NCBI GenBank assembly: GCA_030272155.1
Contig: CP126196.1
Coordinates: 3,782,001 to 3,846,000 of the forward strand
DNA: 64,000 nt
Source of the DNA: Tetradesmus obliquus
Taxonomy: Eukaryota; Chlorophyta; Chlorophyceae; Sphaeropleales; Scenedesmaceae
Direction of reading: 5' to 3'
The number at the start of each line of letters is the position of its first letter. Position 1 is the first letter of the stretch. Shown here in pieces: positions 10,652 through 21,635 of this stretch. The notes below the pieces were generated by a model. The model had not been told where the DNA came from and made no database searches. It saw only the letters and a list, made by a program, of their open reading frames with translations. The translations under genes were made by a program, and so were the position numbers.

Positions 10652-13023
10652 TGCAAAGTGCTGCAGGAAGGCCTGCAGCCGCAGCCGCAGCTCAGCAATG
10701 TGCAGAACTTGAGCCAGCAGCTGCTGCTGCGCTGGGGAGCGGGCCAGGCCTACCAGCCTGCAGGAGACGTGAGGTGTGACACAGTTTGCGGACATCAGGA
10801 CATACATGCAGCTGTGAGAAACATGTTTCTGCACAAGAGACGCTGCAAACCAACTCAATAATTGAAAGAAGGCATGCAGGCTGCATGCACTCGCCACAAC
10901 AATAGTAGCCCAAGCAGCCCTAGTAGCCCAGGGCATGAAACTGACTGGCACGTGCGCACCTGTTGCTGCTGCTGGCCTCCGGGGGCGCTGCTGCCATGCC
11001 CCACAGCTGCCCCACAGCCGACCACACACCCTGCACTGCCAGGCAGCTGAGCGACACAAGCTCCGTCTCTGCTGCTGCCCTGGCCGCAGAGGGCGGTGCA
11101 GCCACAGCAGCAGCAGCGGCGCAGTTTGCAGCTGTAGCTCCTCTTGCTCTGGCTGGGATCAACAGCTTGCTGCTGCTGTTGCACGATTCGGCGCTGGCTT
11201 TGAGGCCTTGTCGCTGATCATGTGCAGGTGCATCACGGGCTGTTGGCACGGCATCCAGCTGCTGCTGCTGCTGCTGACTTGGCAGCATGTGTGCTGCTCC
11301 TGATCCCACCTCTGCTGCTGACAGCATCATCAGCGGCAGTACACCCGAGCGCTGGGCAGCAGCCGACGCGACTGCCGCTGCAGCATCTGCTGCTGCCTGC
11401 GTTACATCCTGGTCTTTGCTGCTGCTAACCATGCTGTGGTGGGCTTTCCTGCCGCCCTGGTCGCTGCCGCTGCTGCTAGCAGCAGTATCACTGGCTGCAG
11501 CTGCATCCGCTGCCAGGCCTAATGGCCGCAGCAGATGCGGCTGTGAGGCCAGCTGCAGCTGTTTTGTGAGGCAGTCTACCATCGGCTGCATTGCCAAAGT
11601 GCTGCTTTTGGGTTTCTCTGCATGGCTAGACTTGCAGGCATCTGCGGCAGCATCCAGGGGCATCTGCTCCAGCAGCTGTGTTGCAGCAGCTGCTGTACTG
11701 AGCCAGGTGCCAGCTGCAGCTGCCTGCTGCTGCTCCTGCAAGTGCTCTGCCAGGCGCCGCAAACCTGCAGCCACATTGTGCGTCTCCTGCAGCTGCTGCT
11801 GCTCCTTTGGCTGTAGCTTCTCTTGTGCAACTGCCGCTGTACGTTTCTGCTGCTGCACAGTTTTGGTTGCATCTGCTTGCTCAAGCCAGCTCAGCTGCCA
11901 AGCGGCACTCGCACCCCAGCTCTGCGGACCTGCTGCTGCTGCTGCCACAGCTGCTGCCGCGCGCTGCTGCACTGCTGCAAGTGTGCTGCTGCCAAGCGCT
12001 GGCAGTGCTGTCAAAGTGGGCTGGGGTTCTGGCGCTGATCCTTGCAGTGCAAACAGCACTGACAGCACTGCCTGGTGCTCTTTGAGGGGAGCTGGGCTTG
12101 GTATGTCATCAAAGTCTTGTGGGACCCCTGGTGCCCAAGGCTGGTAGTGGTCGATGCTGCAGAGTGTACACATACATATGGGGAGTTTCAGGGTTAGCAG
12201 TGCCTGTATCTGTATGGAGTTGCTTTATGACATGCGACTATGCAGGCTGGGTGGCTTGTGCTACCGCATGAGCTGCAATATGCATCAGCCAGGGGGATTG
12301 TTGGGGAGCAGGTGTTTCTGCAACTGCTGTTGGTGGTAAGCCAGCTGCTGCTGCTGTTGCTGCTGCATATGCTGATGCTGATGCCAAAGCTTCAGCTGCT
12401 CACCCTTGCCACTGCTGCAGCAGCTCCCCCAGGCGGGTGGCTTCTGCACACCGCAAATTCTGCTGCAAGTCCAGGCATGCCTGCGATTTCAAGGACACAC
12501 ACCCTGAAGACCTGGCAAATTCGTGGCTTTTCAGACACAACCTTCAAGTTTTGTAGCCGTCAGAGCTTTGAAAAAAAGCAATAGTGCAGCGGGTGGCGTG
12601 TAGGTGTGTGACACGCATGCTGCAGCAGCGCTGCAACCAAGTCCAGCGCACCTGTGCAGCTGCAATCCTGTTATGCTGCTCCCTGTCTGGCACATCCTGC
12701 AGCACCTGCAAAAAAAAGGTAACTATAACGAATCCTGCAACAAATTCTATGCTTGTACCACCTATCCTTGCTCTGCCATACCACATGGCAGGATGCAAAT
12801 AAGGCTGTACCATCCTACTGCTGCTGTGCTCTTTCCCCACCTCCGATGTGTCTGCGGCATCCAGATCCAGCAGAACAGCCCAGGCTTTGCTCAACAGACG
12901 TGAGCAGTTGTTACGGCCGCATCCAGCTGCTACTTGCTGCACCACACCACGCAGAGCTGTTCTGACATTGAGTTCTGGCGCGTGCAGGTTGGCGTGCCGT
13001 TGATCCTGGGTACAGGATTCCAT
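2666..13023 (-). CDS. gamma-tubulin complex component, GCP5/GCP6 type (Spc97/Spc98 family)
   Basis: This is a subunit of the gamma-tubulin ring complex that nucleates microtubules at centrosome-like sites. The model has eleven exons (minus): 13023-12841, 12705-12652, 12462-12404, 12156-10960, 10757-9835, 8114-7216, 6827-6706, 6438-6310, 6052-4615, 4185-3922 and 3670-2666. All phases match and the sum is 6273 nt, 2090 aa. Family signatures are APLLRHLFAAALQPQL and ILTWAF (about 815-840), PSFLGGVREAAVVAG (about 945), VVWPLLAQHRL (about 1650), LQALFFQQQGDW (about 1675) and, in the C-terminal domain, LTYEVPWPVNLL (about 1790) and LRRWHAMAL (about 1915). A long Ala/Gln/Ser-rich insert with a coiled coil (about 1106-1270) separates the two halves, as in GCP6, which is why I favour GCP6 over GCP5. 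The first exon and start are the least certain part. Several introns contain copies of exon edges. Confidence 0.88.
4180..4445 (-). repeat. triple acceptor/exon-start array of the GCP gene
   Basis: The sequence around the acceptor at 4185 (CTGCAG, then DQSLLQRLASL in the exon) recurs at about 4302 and 4423, giving three units with a 121-122 base period. The middle copy reads CTCCAG and the outer copy CTGCAG at the acceptor. The outer copies lose the continuation of the exon and diverge into intron. Confidence 0.85.
6607..6640 (-). repeat. downstream copy of an exon 3' edge with donor (GCP exon 7)
   Basis: The end of the exon at 6706 (encoding QAWLAI, then GTGAGA) has a diverged copy here encoding QVWLTS followed by the same donor, GTGAGA. 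A stop lies just upstream in the same frame. It sits in the intron after exon 7. Confidence 0.65.
6920..6985 (-). repeat. upstream copy of an exon 5' edge with acceptor (GCP exon 7)
   Basis: About 60 bases that match the first half of the exon starting at 6827 (AAAVVSDFEAARQL) are repeated here, including a usable acceptor (CCCTTAG). The copy runs into a TAG soon after the shared part, so it would not serve as a full exon. Confidence 0.8.
8115..8560 (-). repeat. intronic tandem duplication upstream of GCP exon 6
   Basis: The exon start at 8114 (LLHAGPQ) has a partial copy at about 8262-8290 behind a similar acceptor. The intron stretch 8132-8240 is repeated, diverged, at about 8440-8540, roughly 308 bases away. 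No alternative exon can be completed here. Confidence 0.65.
8791..9834 (-). repeat. four tandem copies of the 3' edge of GCP exon 5
   Basis: The last 90 or so bases of the exon ending at 9835 (encoding RWQLLRGFMGGA and LECLYE, then GTGAGC) plus about 150 bases of intron are repeated with donor positions near 8791, 9061, 9325 and 9595, in addition to the real one at 9835. Periods are 236 to 270 bases. In every copy the exon frame stays open and the donor is kept. CAG and CAC triplet tracts of differing length separate the units. His- and Gln-rich open frames seen on the plus strand here are shadows of this array. Confidence 0.92.
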
Positions 13024-14791
13024 TATTTAATGATGCTACATAATAGTATAGAAATGATGTTTCTGCTTATTGTGCCTAGTGGATGTTGCTGGGTGCGGGT
13101 ACGCTACGGCGAATTCAAATTTAGCTGTGTCACAAGCCACGACAGCTTCAACAATAGACTTTAAATGGCAGTTCAAAGCAATCGTGGGTCCTGTCATGGT
13201 ACCGTGCTTAGCTGTCAGTCACATGTCAGTCTCTGCTGTTCAAACGTGCAACCAGACCACGCGCAACCTTGCAATGTGTCCTGTAACTTTTGTGGGTTCC
13301 CACTGCACTTCAACTTCATAATGCTGCAAGCAAAGCATACTCTGAAGCATGGAGTGGTTGGAAGTATGCGAATCACGGATGCTGCTCTATTAACAGCTCC
13401 ACACTACAGCTCCTCTAGAGCAGCACCAGTTGTGCAAAAGCACGTGTTGCAACAAGACTTTACTTCGGTCACTTCGCGCTCCTTAGGGCTGTATGTGCTG
13501 CTGGGACAAGATGCAGCCCTGCTTGCACAACACTGTTGCTGTGTGACTCACTGTGCTGCACTGTGGCACATGTCGGACATGCCACTGCATGGCAACGACT
13601 GCCTGCCAATTAACTGGGTCCAAAGTGCTGCTCAACGTCCACAGCGTATGGCTGCAATGCACAAAATGCCTCAGGGCACAACTGTCAGGTATGTCACCAC
13701 TGGTGCCGCTGAGCGGCTGGTCACCAGTGCACTGGGCCACCCAATGACTTGAAGGATTGCACCAAGCGCTGGGTAAATCCTGAAGGCGTGCTGCAACTTG
13801 CAATGACGTTCGATTGCATGTTGCACGCCGTGCCAGGCAGGCCATCGTTTGACAGCACTTGAGCTCATGGCACTGGTGTGAAATGCACTTGTGGATTTCT
13901 GCCTATGTGGAAGCAGCGGAACAGTTGGTGAAAATACAGCCTCAAGTATCAGCGAGTGTGTTACACATGGCGGCATGAATCCAAGCAGGGCTTAGTTGGC
14001 CATGCTGGAGCTCATGGCACTGCAGTGCAGCTGCATGATGTGTGAGCAGGTGGGAAAGCTTGGCCCTGAGTGACACTTGCTCTCAGGGCCAAAATCTAAT
14101 CATGCTGCAGCATATATGATTGACAAGCAACCGAACATTGCGTTGGCCTGATTGTGCTGCCGATCGCGAGCTGGTGTCGTCATCGACGCTGCCAGGTTGA
14201 GGCGAGACGTCTCGCCTAATCTGTTACCCAAGTTGCATTGTAATGCCTTGCACATAAACATAAAGGATATTTGTTGCTAGGATCCTGCTGATTGTATTAG
14301 CAACGCGTTTCAACTCTAATCTGTCACAGATTACAGTGTGAAGCAGCTGCAGCATTTTTTCGCCCCTTCGACAGGAGAAACATCAGTGAGTGCAGGGAAG
14401 ATAACAAAGCAGACTGAGCTTCACTACACAGATAATTAACGTGCATCAAGGATTGTCTGCTCATGCTGCGCTGTCGGGCATGATCAGGCTGGGTAAATAA
14501 ACTGCAGCCTGCTGCACTGCAGGCCTGAGGCCTAAACCATCCCTACTGTAGCTAGTACCGTACATGCAGTGGTTGCATTGTCATATAATGCACAGCAATG
14601 ATATCCCATGCTCATTGATGTACTCCCTGCTGCTCCAGCAATTACATGTGAACTCCCTTGCGCGATTTAATGCCTGGGTCCTGACAAGCACTCCCGCCTG
14701 GCTAGTGAGCTCAACTGGCTGCATCTGCCACTCTTCTTTATTGCAATAACACATCCAGCAGCTGCATTTCTATCTATCTGCAGCAACAGCC
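13024..14791. promoter_or_regulatory. divergent intergenic region between the GCP and P450 genes
   Basis: No gene is recognised in these 1.8 kb. The two flanking genes are transcribed away from each other, so both promoters should lie here. Composition is less triplet-rich than in the genes. The only discrete element I can support is the perfect palindrome at 14210-14227. No convincing TATA box could be assigned. Confidence 0.5.
14210..14227. promoter_or_regulatory. 18-base perfect palindrome between divergent genes
   Basis: AGGCGAGACGTCTCGCCT is its own reverse complement over 18 bases. It contains an ACGT core of the kind bound by plant bZIP factors. It lies about 565 bases upstream of the P450 start. 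A role as a binding site is inference from position and symmetry only. Confidence 0.4.
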
Positions 14792-17700
14792 ATGATGCTC
14801 CATCATCGCACAGCACTGCGCACTGCACAGCACCGCACAGCTCCTGCAGCAGCAGCGCCCCGGCTACCTGCCACCTCTTCTTTTCCTGCTAGTGTCCACG
14901 GCAGGTATGCCTGCAGCAGCAGCAGGATCCGTTGCTCTCCTCGCCCCATCTCTCCTCTGCAGTCACATGATACTGCAGCTGCAGCTAACAGCCATGAGGG
15001 CCAGCAGGGGCTTCCTGCTGCAGCAGCAGCAGCAGCAGCGCCTGGCTGCCCTTTTCACCAGCAGGGCCAGGCCGCATCAGCAGATGTTGCACCAGCAGGC
15101 ATAACAGAGGCAGCAGCAGGCGCTGCTGCTGCTAATGCGCATGGGCACCACAGCAGCAGCAGCAGCAGCAGCAGCAGTGCTGCCCATGGCGTTGCCAACC
15201 TTGCAGGGCCGGGCGGATGCTGGCGGGTGCTGCCAAACGGCAACACCAACCAGGCAAGTGTGTGGCCGCATTGCTGGGTGTTCCATCAACATATTTGCTG
15301 ATTTAGGGAATGCAGTGTACAGCAGCTTCTTACGCTGTTCAATGAGATAAGCCTGTCTTTTGGCGTGGTGTTCAGCCTGGCGCTGCGCCCAGCAGCCTTC
15401 ATGTCAATGTATGTGCCGCTGTTGGACCCCACACTGCTGTGCTGTGTGCTGGGCTTCGTGCCGCTTGCTGCTTGCAGCTGCCAGAGGTCCCTGGGCGTGG
15501 GGGAGTGGTGATCACCCCTAAGCAGCCCATTGGGGAGTTTGCTGAGCTAGAGGAGAAGGGAGCAGCACCCTTCCTGCTGCAGCGCTACAGGTGGGTGGGG
15601 TGCACACTGTGTTGCTTCGGCAGCGTTGCTGTAGGTGCATGCGTGCGCATGTTCAAAGGGTATGCACTGTGAGTTGCTCGGTGGTGGGTTTTGTCCTGCT
15701 GCACGCTGATATCCGCTGCAGCACCAAGTACTAGTTCGGCCAAAGATTTGATTGCTTTTGCCACTCCCCCCACTGCAGGTAGCACGGCCCCGTGTTCAGC
15801 TGGATGCTGGGGCCCAAGCAGATGTGCTTCATTGCCTGTGCTTGCCAGAAGCTTTTGTTCCTAGTTGTTGCATTGCAGCTTTCACACTGCAGGGAGTTCA
15901 AGCCCGCAATTCACTGTATGCTGGGCCCAATACAGATGAGCTCTCTTATGGTCTGTTGCTGTGGTAACATAACACTGTTGCTTGCACACTGCAGGGAGTT
16001 TGGCCCCGTGTTCAGCTGGATGCTGGGCCCTACCCAAATGACGACAGTGGTCGACTATGAAGCCATCAAGAGCCTGCTGCAGCTGGGCGACAGCAAGGTG
16101 AGCTGCTGCGAGCTGAAAGGTGCTGCAGCTGCAGAACAACAGGGTTGATGGTGTAGGGCTAGCCGCTGCTGCTAGGGCACAGCAAGGTGGGCATGACGGC
16201 GTGTGTGGTCACTATTGCTGCAGGAAGCTTGTGAAGTGCATTGATCGGATGATGGAGTCTGTAGCTGGGACATAAGCAAGGCGAGCAGCGCTGCATGTGG
16301 CTGCCTCTGTGTCAAGCCAGTGATGTGCATTGTGTGGTGGACTATGAAGTCATGGGTCTGCTGCAGCTGGGTGACAGCAAAGTGAGCTGAAAGGCGCCGC
16401 CACTGCCAGTCAATACAATGCAATACAAAACATCTCAGGACTGAAACCTGCTTCAGGCACTAGCCCAGCGAGCCGCAGTTACCCAGCTGCACAGGGCAGC
16501 CCGGCTGCTGTCCGCACTAGTCATTACATGCATTGCCTGACTGCAGCTGTCATTGTGTGCATTGCCTGACATTGGCGGGTACTGCGTGCAAGTGTCGTTT
16601 GGTGGGTTGCTGCACTTGACTCTGCAGGTCATAGTGGATTGGAACCCTGAGGCCTCGATGCCATGCTTGGAGAGCGCACGCGCAAAAGCTTGGAGGACCC
16701 AGCCACACGACTCTATGCCATGCTGCTGCCGCTGTTGTTGCTGCAGTGTACTAAATCACCTCACACTACTACTACTGCTGCTGCTGCTGCTTGCCGCTAC
16801 TCTGCTTGATCTGCAGGTCATAGTGGGCTGGAACCCTGAGGCATTTTATGCCATGCTTGGCGAGCGCACACGCAAGAGCTTGGAGGACCCAGCCACGCGG
16901 CTCAGCAACAGGCGCATGCTGCAGCCGGGGTTCACCAAAGAGGCCCTGGCGGGCTACATGGACAAGGTGTGTGACTGTTGGAACAAAGTGAATAGCTGGG
17001 ACTGGCGCCATGAGTCTGTGCTGGTTGTTCTTCAACAGGTGCTGTTGAGTGCAGCATCAGCTGTTGTGCGATACAGCAATGTCATAGGCTTTGCACAGCA
17101 GCTGGCCATGGTTGCAGGCTGTTGGGCACAATGTGGTATGCTGTCTTGCTAATACTGTAGTGCCCACAGGTTGAGCGCAACAGGTGTGCCTATCATCATG
17201 ATGTGCTGCATCATGTGCTGCCCCTGATGCCTGCTGCAGCTGGTCAAGATATGCACCACCCAGCTGGACGCATGGTCGGCAGCACAGGGCCCCGTGGACC
17301 TTGCTGCTCAGGGCAAGGACCTGAGCTTTGAGTTCAGCACCCAGCTGCTGGTGAGTTAACTTACCAACAAAACGTTCTTTGAATGGTTGCTGTTGCCGAA
17401 GAGTTGCCCCTGTTGCTGGGCTTGCAGCATTCCTGTACATACCCTTGCAACGACGTTGGGTTGTCGTGAACGGCGTTGTAGTTTTCCACGAGATGCTGCT
17501 GACGGAAGCATGCCCCTGCTCATGTGTTGCTCTTGGCACTCTGGCGCTACAACAGGTGTACTTTGTCACTTCTGTGTCACTGCACTGCTTCTGCTGCGCC
17601 TTTTGCTGCTGCTGCTGCTGCTGCCAGGTTGACTTTGACATCACTCCTGAACAGAAGCACCAGCTGAGGGACAAATTCGACGCGCTGTTCCAGGTGCTTG

Positions 17701-19721
17701 GACAAAAATACTGTGTGTCAATGCACAGTCAATGTTCTCTCACAACACGCGTCGCAAACGGCACACATTGCTTGGCTTGCTCGTAGCCACTGTGTCAGCT
17801 GGCTGCTCAGCAACCGCACAAGTGTGACAAGTCCCATGGCGGGTGTGTGTTGACACCTGCGTTGCAGCCAGCAGCAGCACAGCGCTCTCTCACCAACACA
17901 GATACACACATATGCCACCTTTGGATCACGGTTGCACAACTGACTGCTGCCTTCCTTTCTCTTCATTGTTTGCTGCTGTGACCGTTTGCGGCTGGCCTGC
18001 AGGGCATCTTCTCACCCCCTGACCCCACTCCAGGCTCCAGGTAAGACTGCAACCCACCTGCTGTTTAGACCTGTTTTGCCAAGCAGCAATTGGGCTTAGG
18101 GCATCAACAGACTTGCTGATAACTGTGCAGCTCTGATTCAACACTGGACTTGTATGTCGTGTGCTGTTGGCTGTTGGCTGACGCAGATGATTGCTGCTGT
18201 TTTTTGGTTAGATGCTTGATGCATCAGCTGGTTTGATGTCTCTGGGTTGGCTAACCCGCAACACTGCCGTAATTTGCACTCTGCAGGTTCTCCAAGGGCA
18301 TTCACGCAAACGATCGCCGGCGCGCCTTTCTTGCATGCACAACGCCACAGCTGGTGCTGTTGTCTTCAGGTTGACCGACGTATAATCACACTGCGACAAC
18401 CTGCATTTTGCAAACTTGCAGGTTCTCCAAGGGCATTGAGGCGCGTGGGCAGCTGCTGCAGGACATCGAGCAGCTGGTGCGGGCACGGGAGGCGCGGGAG
18501 AAGCACAGCAGCAGTGGCAATGGCGACAGCAGTGGCAACGGCCATGCTGCTGCTGTGCGCAAGAACGTGTTTGACTATACGCTGGACCAGCAGAGGCAGG
18601 AGGTGAGCAGGGAGGGGTGTTATTGCTGAGAACGTCATTGGCTGGTTTGCTGCATCTCAGCATCCTTGCAACCGCCACCGCAAGAGCTGCTAGTACCTGC
18701 TGTACTGCTGCGCAAAAGCTCGTGGCACAATCTTGCGGGCAGAGCTGCACCATACACAAGACCCCGCCAACAGTATATCATATATTGCATAGGTGTCACC
18801 CGTGCCAACTCACACCAGCTGTCTGCTTTCTTTTGTATGTTGCTCTGCCTGACGCTGCTCCATATCACTGTGGCATGCGTCAAACACAGCACGGTAGCGT
18901 CGATTATGCCGAGGCGGCTGCATCAGGCATTGGCTCATCATCGCAGGCAACGACAACACCGGCATGAGCCCAGGAATCACTGCATACTGATAAAAGCAGT
19001 GCTTCTACTGAATCACCTGCCCTTCGCTGCTGCTCTGCTTGCCGTCCTCCTTGTTCTGTTGTATGCTAACTGCAGCACAACAGCATTGACTTTGCCGAGG
19101 CTGCTGCGTCAGGCATTGGGCTGATCATTGCCGGCAACGACACCAGCGGCCTGGGCGTGTCTGCACTGCTGGCCACACTGCCACTGTTCCCAGAAGTGAT
19201 GGAGAAACTACGGCAGGAGCAGCAGCAGGTGGGTCGAAGTATCTTGCTCTTTGGCAGTCCTGGGCGTGTTGCGTCAGTGTCTGCGCTGCTTGCTACACTG
19301 CCGCTGTTCTCAGACGTGATGCAGAAGGTGCGGCAGGAGCAGCAGCAGGTGGGTCTCTTGCTTTTTTTGGCAGTCCTGCAAATGTCTGCACTGCTGACCA
19401 CACTGCCGCTGTTCCCTGAAGGGATGGAGCAACTGCGGCAAAAGCAGCAGCAGGTGGGTCTCTTGCTCTTTGGCAGTCCTGCAACTGTCTGCACTATTGG
19501 CCACACTGCCGCTTTTCCCAGGGAAGTTGAGAACCTCAGGGATGAGCAGCAGCAGGTGGGGGGTGTGGCGTGCAGCTCCTGCTTGTTACCACTTGCAGTT
19601 TGGCATGGCATTCCATGTACCATTGTGCCTGCAGCCATGCTTGCAGCAAACCTGCATTGTTTGCACTGCGCGCAGCAACACTTGCTGGCCTTAAAGTCAG
19701 TGCAAAACAAAGAGATGTTTG

Positions 19722-19766
<45 letters not shown>

Positions 19767-21256
19767 AGGTCATGCAGCGCCATGGTGAAGCCATGTCGCT
19801 GGCAGCACTTGACGCCATGCCATATGCTGATGCAGTCATCAGGGAGACGCTGCGTGTAGCGCCACCCTCTGCTGCTGTCTTCAGGATGGCCTTGGTGGAC
19901 CTGGAGGTGGGAGGGATGATGAAGCCGGGCTGCAAATGATGGGTAGTAATGTGCGATATGAGTGACTGCCTCTGAGCGACCATTGGACTGGGTCTGTCAG
20001 TGCGTATCGCTGAGCTGTGTGTAAGAACGGACAAGCAGAGGCTGGCACAGTTGAGGGACGCAAAAAGATGCACGCCCTGTTGAATTCACACCACCTTTTG
20101 CCTACAGGTGTGTGGCAAGTTTGTGCCTGCCGGCTCAGCCCTGATGTTCTCAAGCTCATGTGCCAGGTCTTAATAGACGCGCGCCTAAATCTCAGCAATC
20201 TGAGCCCTGCTGACTTGGTTTTCACACCATAACACGTTAATTGCCTGTAGGTGTGTGGCAAGTTCGTGCCTGCGGGCTCTCCTATCATGCTCTCCAGCTT
20301 CATGGGCCAGGTCTTGACAGACCCCCGCCTAAGTCTCAGCAACCTGAGCCTTGACGACTTTGAGGCGCTGGAGCAGCACTGGGGCGCCATCCAGGCTGAC
20401 ACACTGAGGGCTGAGTTCAAGCCTGAGAGGTGGCTGCAGCAGGAGGGCAAGCCATCCGGCCTGCTCACCTTCAGGTGAGCTGTGGACCGTACTGAGTTGA
20501 TGCCTCTGGGGTGCAGGGATACCGCAGGTACTGCATATATATCCGGTATCATGAGCATTGCCTGCTCAGCATCTCATGGTGTCAGCAGCTTGCCCCCCCG
20601 GGCAGCCACATGTTTCATAGTAGTAGTTTGTTGCAGCCACGCTCATGGTGTGAGCAGCGGCTGGCGGCACTGCTTGCTCATGAAATAATGTACAACACTT
20701 GCCGATGCTGTGATGATCTGCTTCTGCACTGCTTGCGATGCTGTGCAGTGTGGGCCCGCATGTGTGCCTGGGCATGAGCCTGTTCTTCACTCCCCACACA
20801 AAGTCTCACAGTGTCCTGCTGCTGTTGCCTGTACCGCTCACATACAGTAGAGTTCTGGCTTCGTGCGCGAGCCTTGCTGCTGCCAGCAAGTCAAATCTCA
20901 CATGCAGTACATTCAAGCAAAAGGATTGAGACGTGCTGCTCTGCATTTGCTGAATTGTCTGTATTGTGCTGTGCAGTGTGGGCCCGCATGTGTGCCTGGG
21001 CATGAGCCTCTTCTTCACTGAGGCAAAGGTGCTGCTGGCACTGCTGGCCAGGCACTACAGCATGGAGCCGATTGGCAGTACAGGCAGTACAAGCCAAACT
21101 GGCAGCGGCAGTACAACAGCAGCAGCAACAGCAGGAGGGCCTGACTTTGGGGTGTACTTGGGCAATGTGCTGCTGCGGCAGGCAGCAGTGAAGTTTGGCA
21201 AGCTGCAGGGAGATGTGGCAGGAGCAGCAGCAGCAGCACATGCACCAACTGCTTGA
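14792..21256 (+). CDS. cytochrome P450 monooxygenase
   Basis: This is a heme-thiolate monooxygenase. Twelve exons: 14792-15253, 15478-15590, 15995-16097, 16817-16966, 17240-17350, 17628-17693, 18003-18040, 18422-18602, 19076-19228, 19769-19906, 20251-20474 and 20977-21256. Phases agree and the sum is 2019 nt, 672 aa. Family marks are a proline-rich start (LPEVPG), the C-helix segment LSNRRMLQPGFTKEAL, the I-helix oxygen-binding motif IAGNDTSG (about 426-433), ExxR in IRETLRV (about 485-488), FKPERW before the heme loop and the cysteine loop F-S-V-G-P-H-V-C-L-G (about 579-588, Cys 586). The first 150 residues are Ala/Ser/Gln-rich and could include a plastid transit peptide. A C-terminal tail of about 60 residues follows the last helix. 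The subfamily cannot be named. Intron 1 uses a GC donor, and most later exons have partial copies nearby. Confidence 0.93.
15254..15259 (+). other. GC-type 5' splice site of P450 intron 1
   Basis: The only junction that keeps the frame between the N-terminal exon and the LPEVPG exon places the donor at CAG|GCAAGT. GC-AG introns are a known minority class and usually keep an otherwise strong consensus, as here. Confidence 0.6.
15312..15475 (+). other. unexplained open, hydrophobic coding-like stretch in P450 intron 1
   Basis: A frame beginning near GTACAGCAGC encodes LLTLFNEISLSFGVVFSLAL and a further hydrophobic run up to the acceptor at 15477, then reads out of frame with the P450 exon. It resembles a membrane segment, which some P450s carry just before the proline-rich start. 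I could not find a donor that joins it in frame, so it may be an alternative exon or chance. Confidence 0.3.
15776..15960 (+). repeat. two upstream copies of P450 exon 3 start
   Basis: Copies of the acceptor plus the segment encoding FGPVFSWMLGP lie at about 15779 and 15894, before the real exon at 15995. The first reads GTAGCACGG where the real exon has GGAGTTTGG, which creates a stop. The second stays open but has changed residues. Confidence 0.9.
16335..16395 (+). repeat. downstream copy of P450 exon 3 end with donor
   Basis: The segment encoding VDYEAIKSLLQLGDSK plus GTGAGC (exon end 16097) is repeated here as VDYEVMGLLQLGDSK-like sequence ending in AAAGTGAGC. Confidence 0.88.
16621..16730 (+). 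repeat. upstream copy of P450 exon 4 start
   Basis: About 100 bases match the exon starting at 16817 (VIVGWNPEAFYAMLGER). The copy keeps a CTGCAG acceptor but has lost bases after NPEA, so the frame shifts. Confidence 0.92.
18280..18345 (+). repeat. upstream copy of P450 exon 8 start
   Basis: CTGCAG followed by the bases encoding FSKGI matches the exon beginning at 18422. After GGGCATT the copy diverges. Confidence 0.85.
18875..18965 (+). repeat. upstream copy of P450 exon 9 (I-helix exon) start
   Basis: Sequence matching the bases for SIDFAEAAASGIG and most of the AGNDT motif of the exon at 19076 is present here, diverged and frame-broken near the oxygen-binding motif. Confidence 0.85.
19262..19558 (+). 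repeat. three downstream copies of P450 exon 9 end with donors
   Basis: The exon end at 19228 (SALLATLPLFPEVMEKLRQ and a Gln run, then GTGGGT) is followed by three copies ending at about 19349, 19453 and 19556. Each retains the CAGCAGCAG|GTGGG donor. Two stay open over the repeated part; the last is rearranged. Confidence 0.93.
20104..20235 (+). repeat. upstream copy of P450 exon 11 start
   Basis: Acceptor CTACAG plus about 115 bases resembling the exon at 20251 (VCGKFVPAGS through LSNLS). In-frame TAATAG interrupts the copy. Confidence 0.92.
20740..20795 (+). repeat. upstream copy of P450 exon 12 start (heme-loop exon)
   Basis: GTGCAG plus the bases encoding SVGPHVCLGMSLFFT match the real exon at 20977 nearly perfectly, then diverge after the Thr codon. 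Confidence 0.92.
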
Positions 21257-21471
21257 CCGGGCAGGCCTGATGAGTGGCAGCTTGCTGCTCTGCTGTTGCT
21301 GCTCTGCTGTTGCTGCTGGTGGTGATGGTGCTTGCCTGGTTGCCCCGCGTGTGACTGGCCACCTGTGTTATTGGGCAGCGACGAATGGTGTTGAGGAAGG
21401 TGGTGCATGTGCCTGCAGGAAGCGTCAATACGGCTGCTACCACATAAGTTGTATGTGCTTATGGTTGTTCT

Positions 21472-21476
21472 TGTAA
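21472..21476 (+). terminator. TGTAA poly(A) signal candidate for the P450 gene
   Basis: TGTAA occurs 216 bases after the P450 stop codon. TGTAA is the common poly(A) signal of chlorophyte algae. Cleavage is not shown by the sequence. Confidence 0.45.
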
Positions 21477-21635
21477 CGGTGTTGCCCTCTTGTGCCTCAT
21501 GGCACCGTGCTAGCTGCAGCAGCAAGCGGTGCGGCAGCAAAAGGTAGAGGCCATGGTTGCCGGTGCGGCCTATCAGAGGGCATACCTGACGCCCTTCCTT
21601 GGCAACGCTGATCACTGACTATGCTGCCGAAACTT

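Noticed and set aside
13165-13752. 195-codon plus-strand frame upstream of the GCP gene
   Set aside because: Cys/His-rich without an ordered zinc-finger pattern and without splice or family support.
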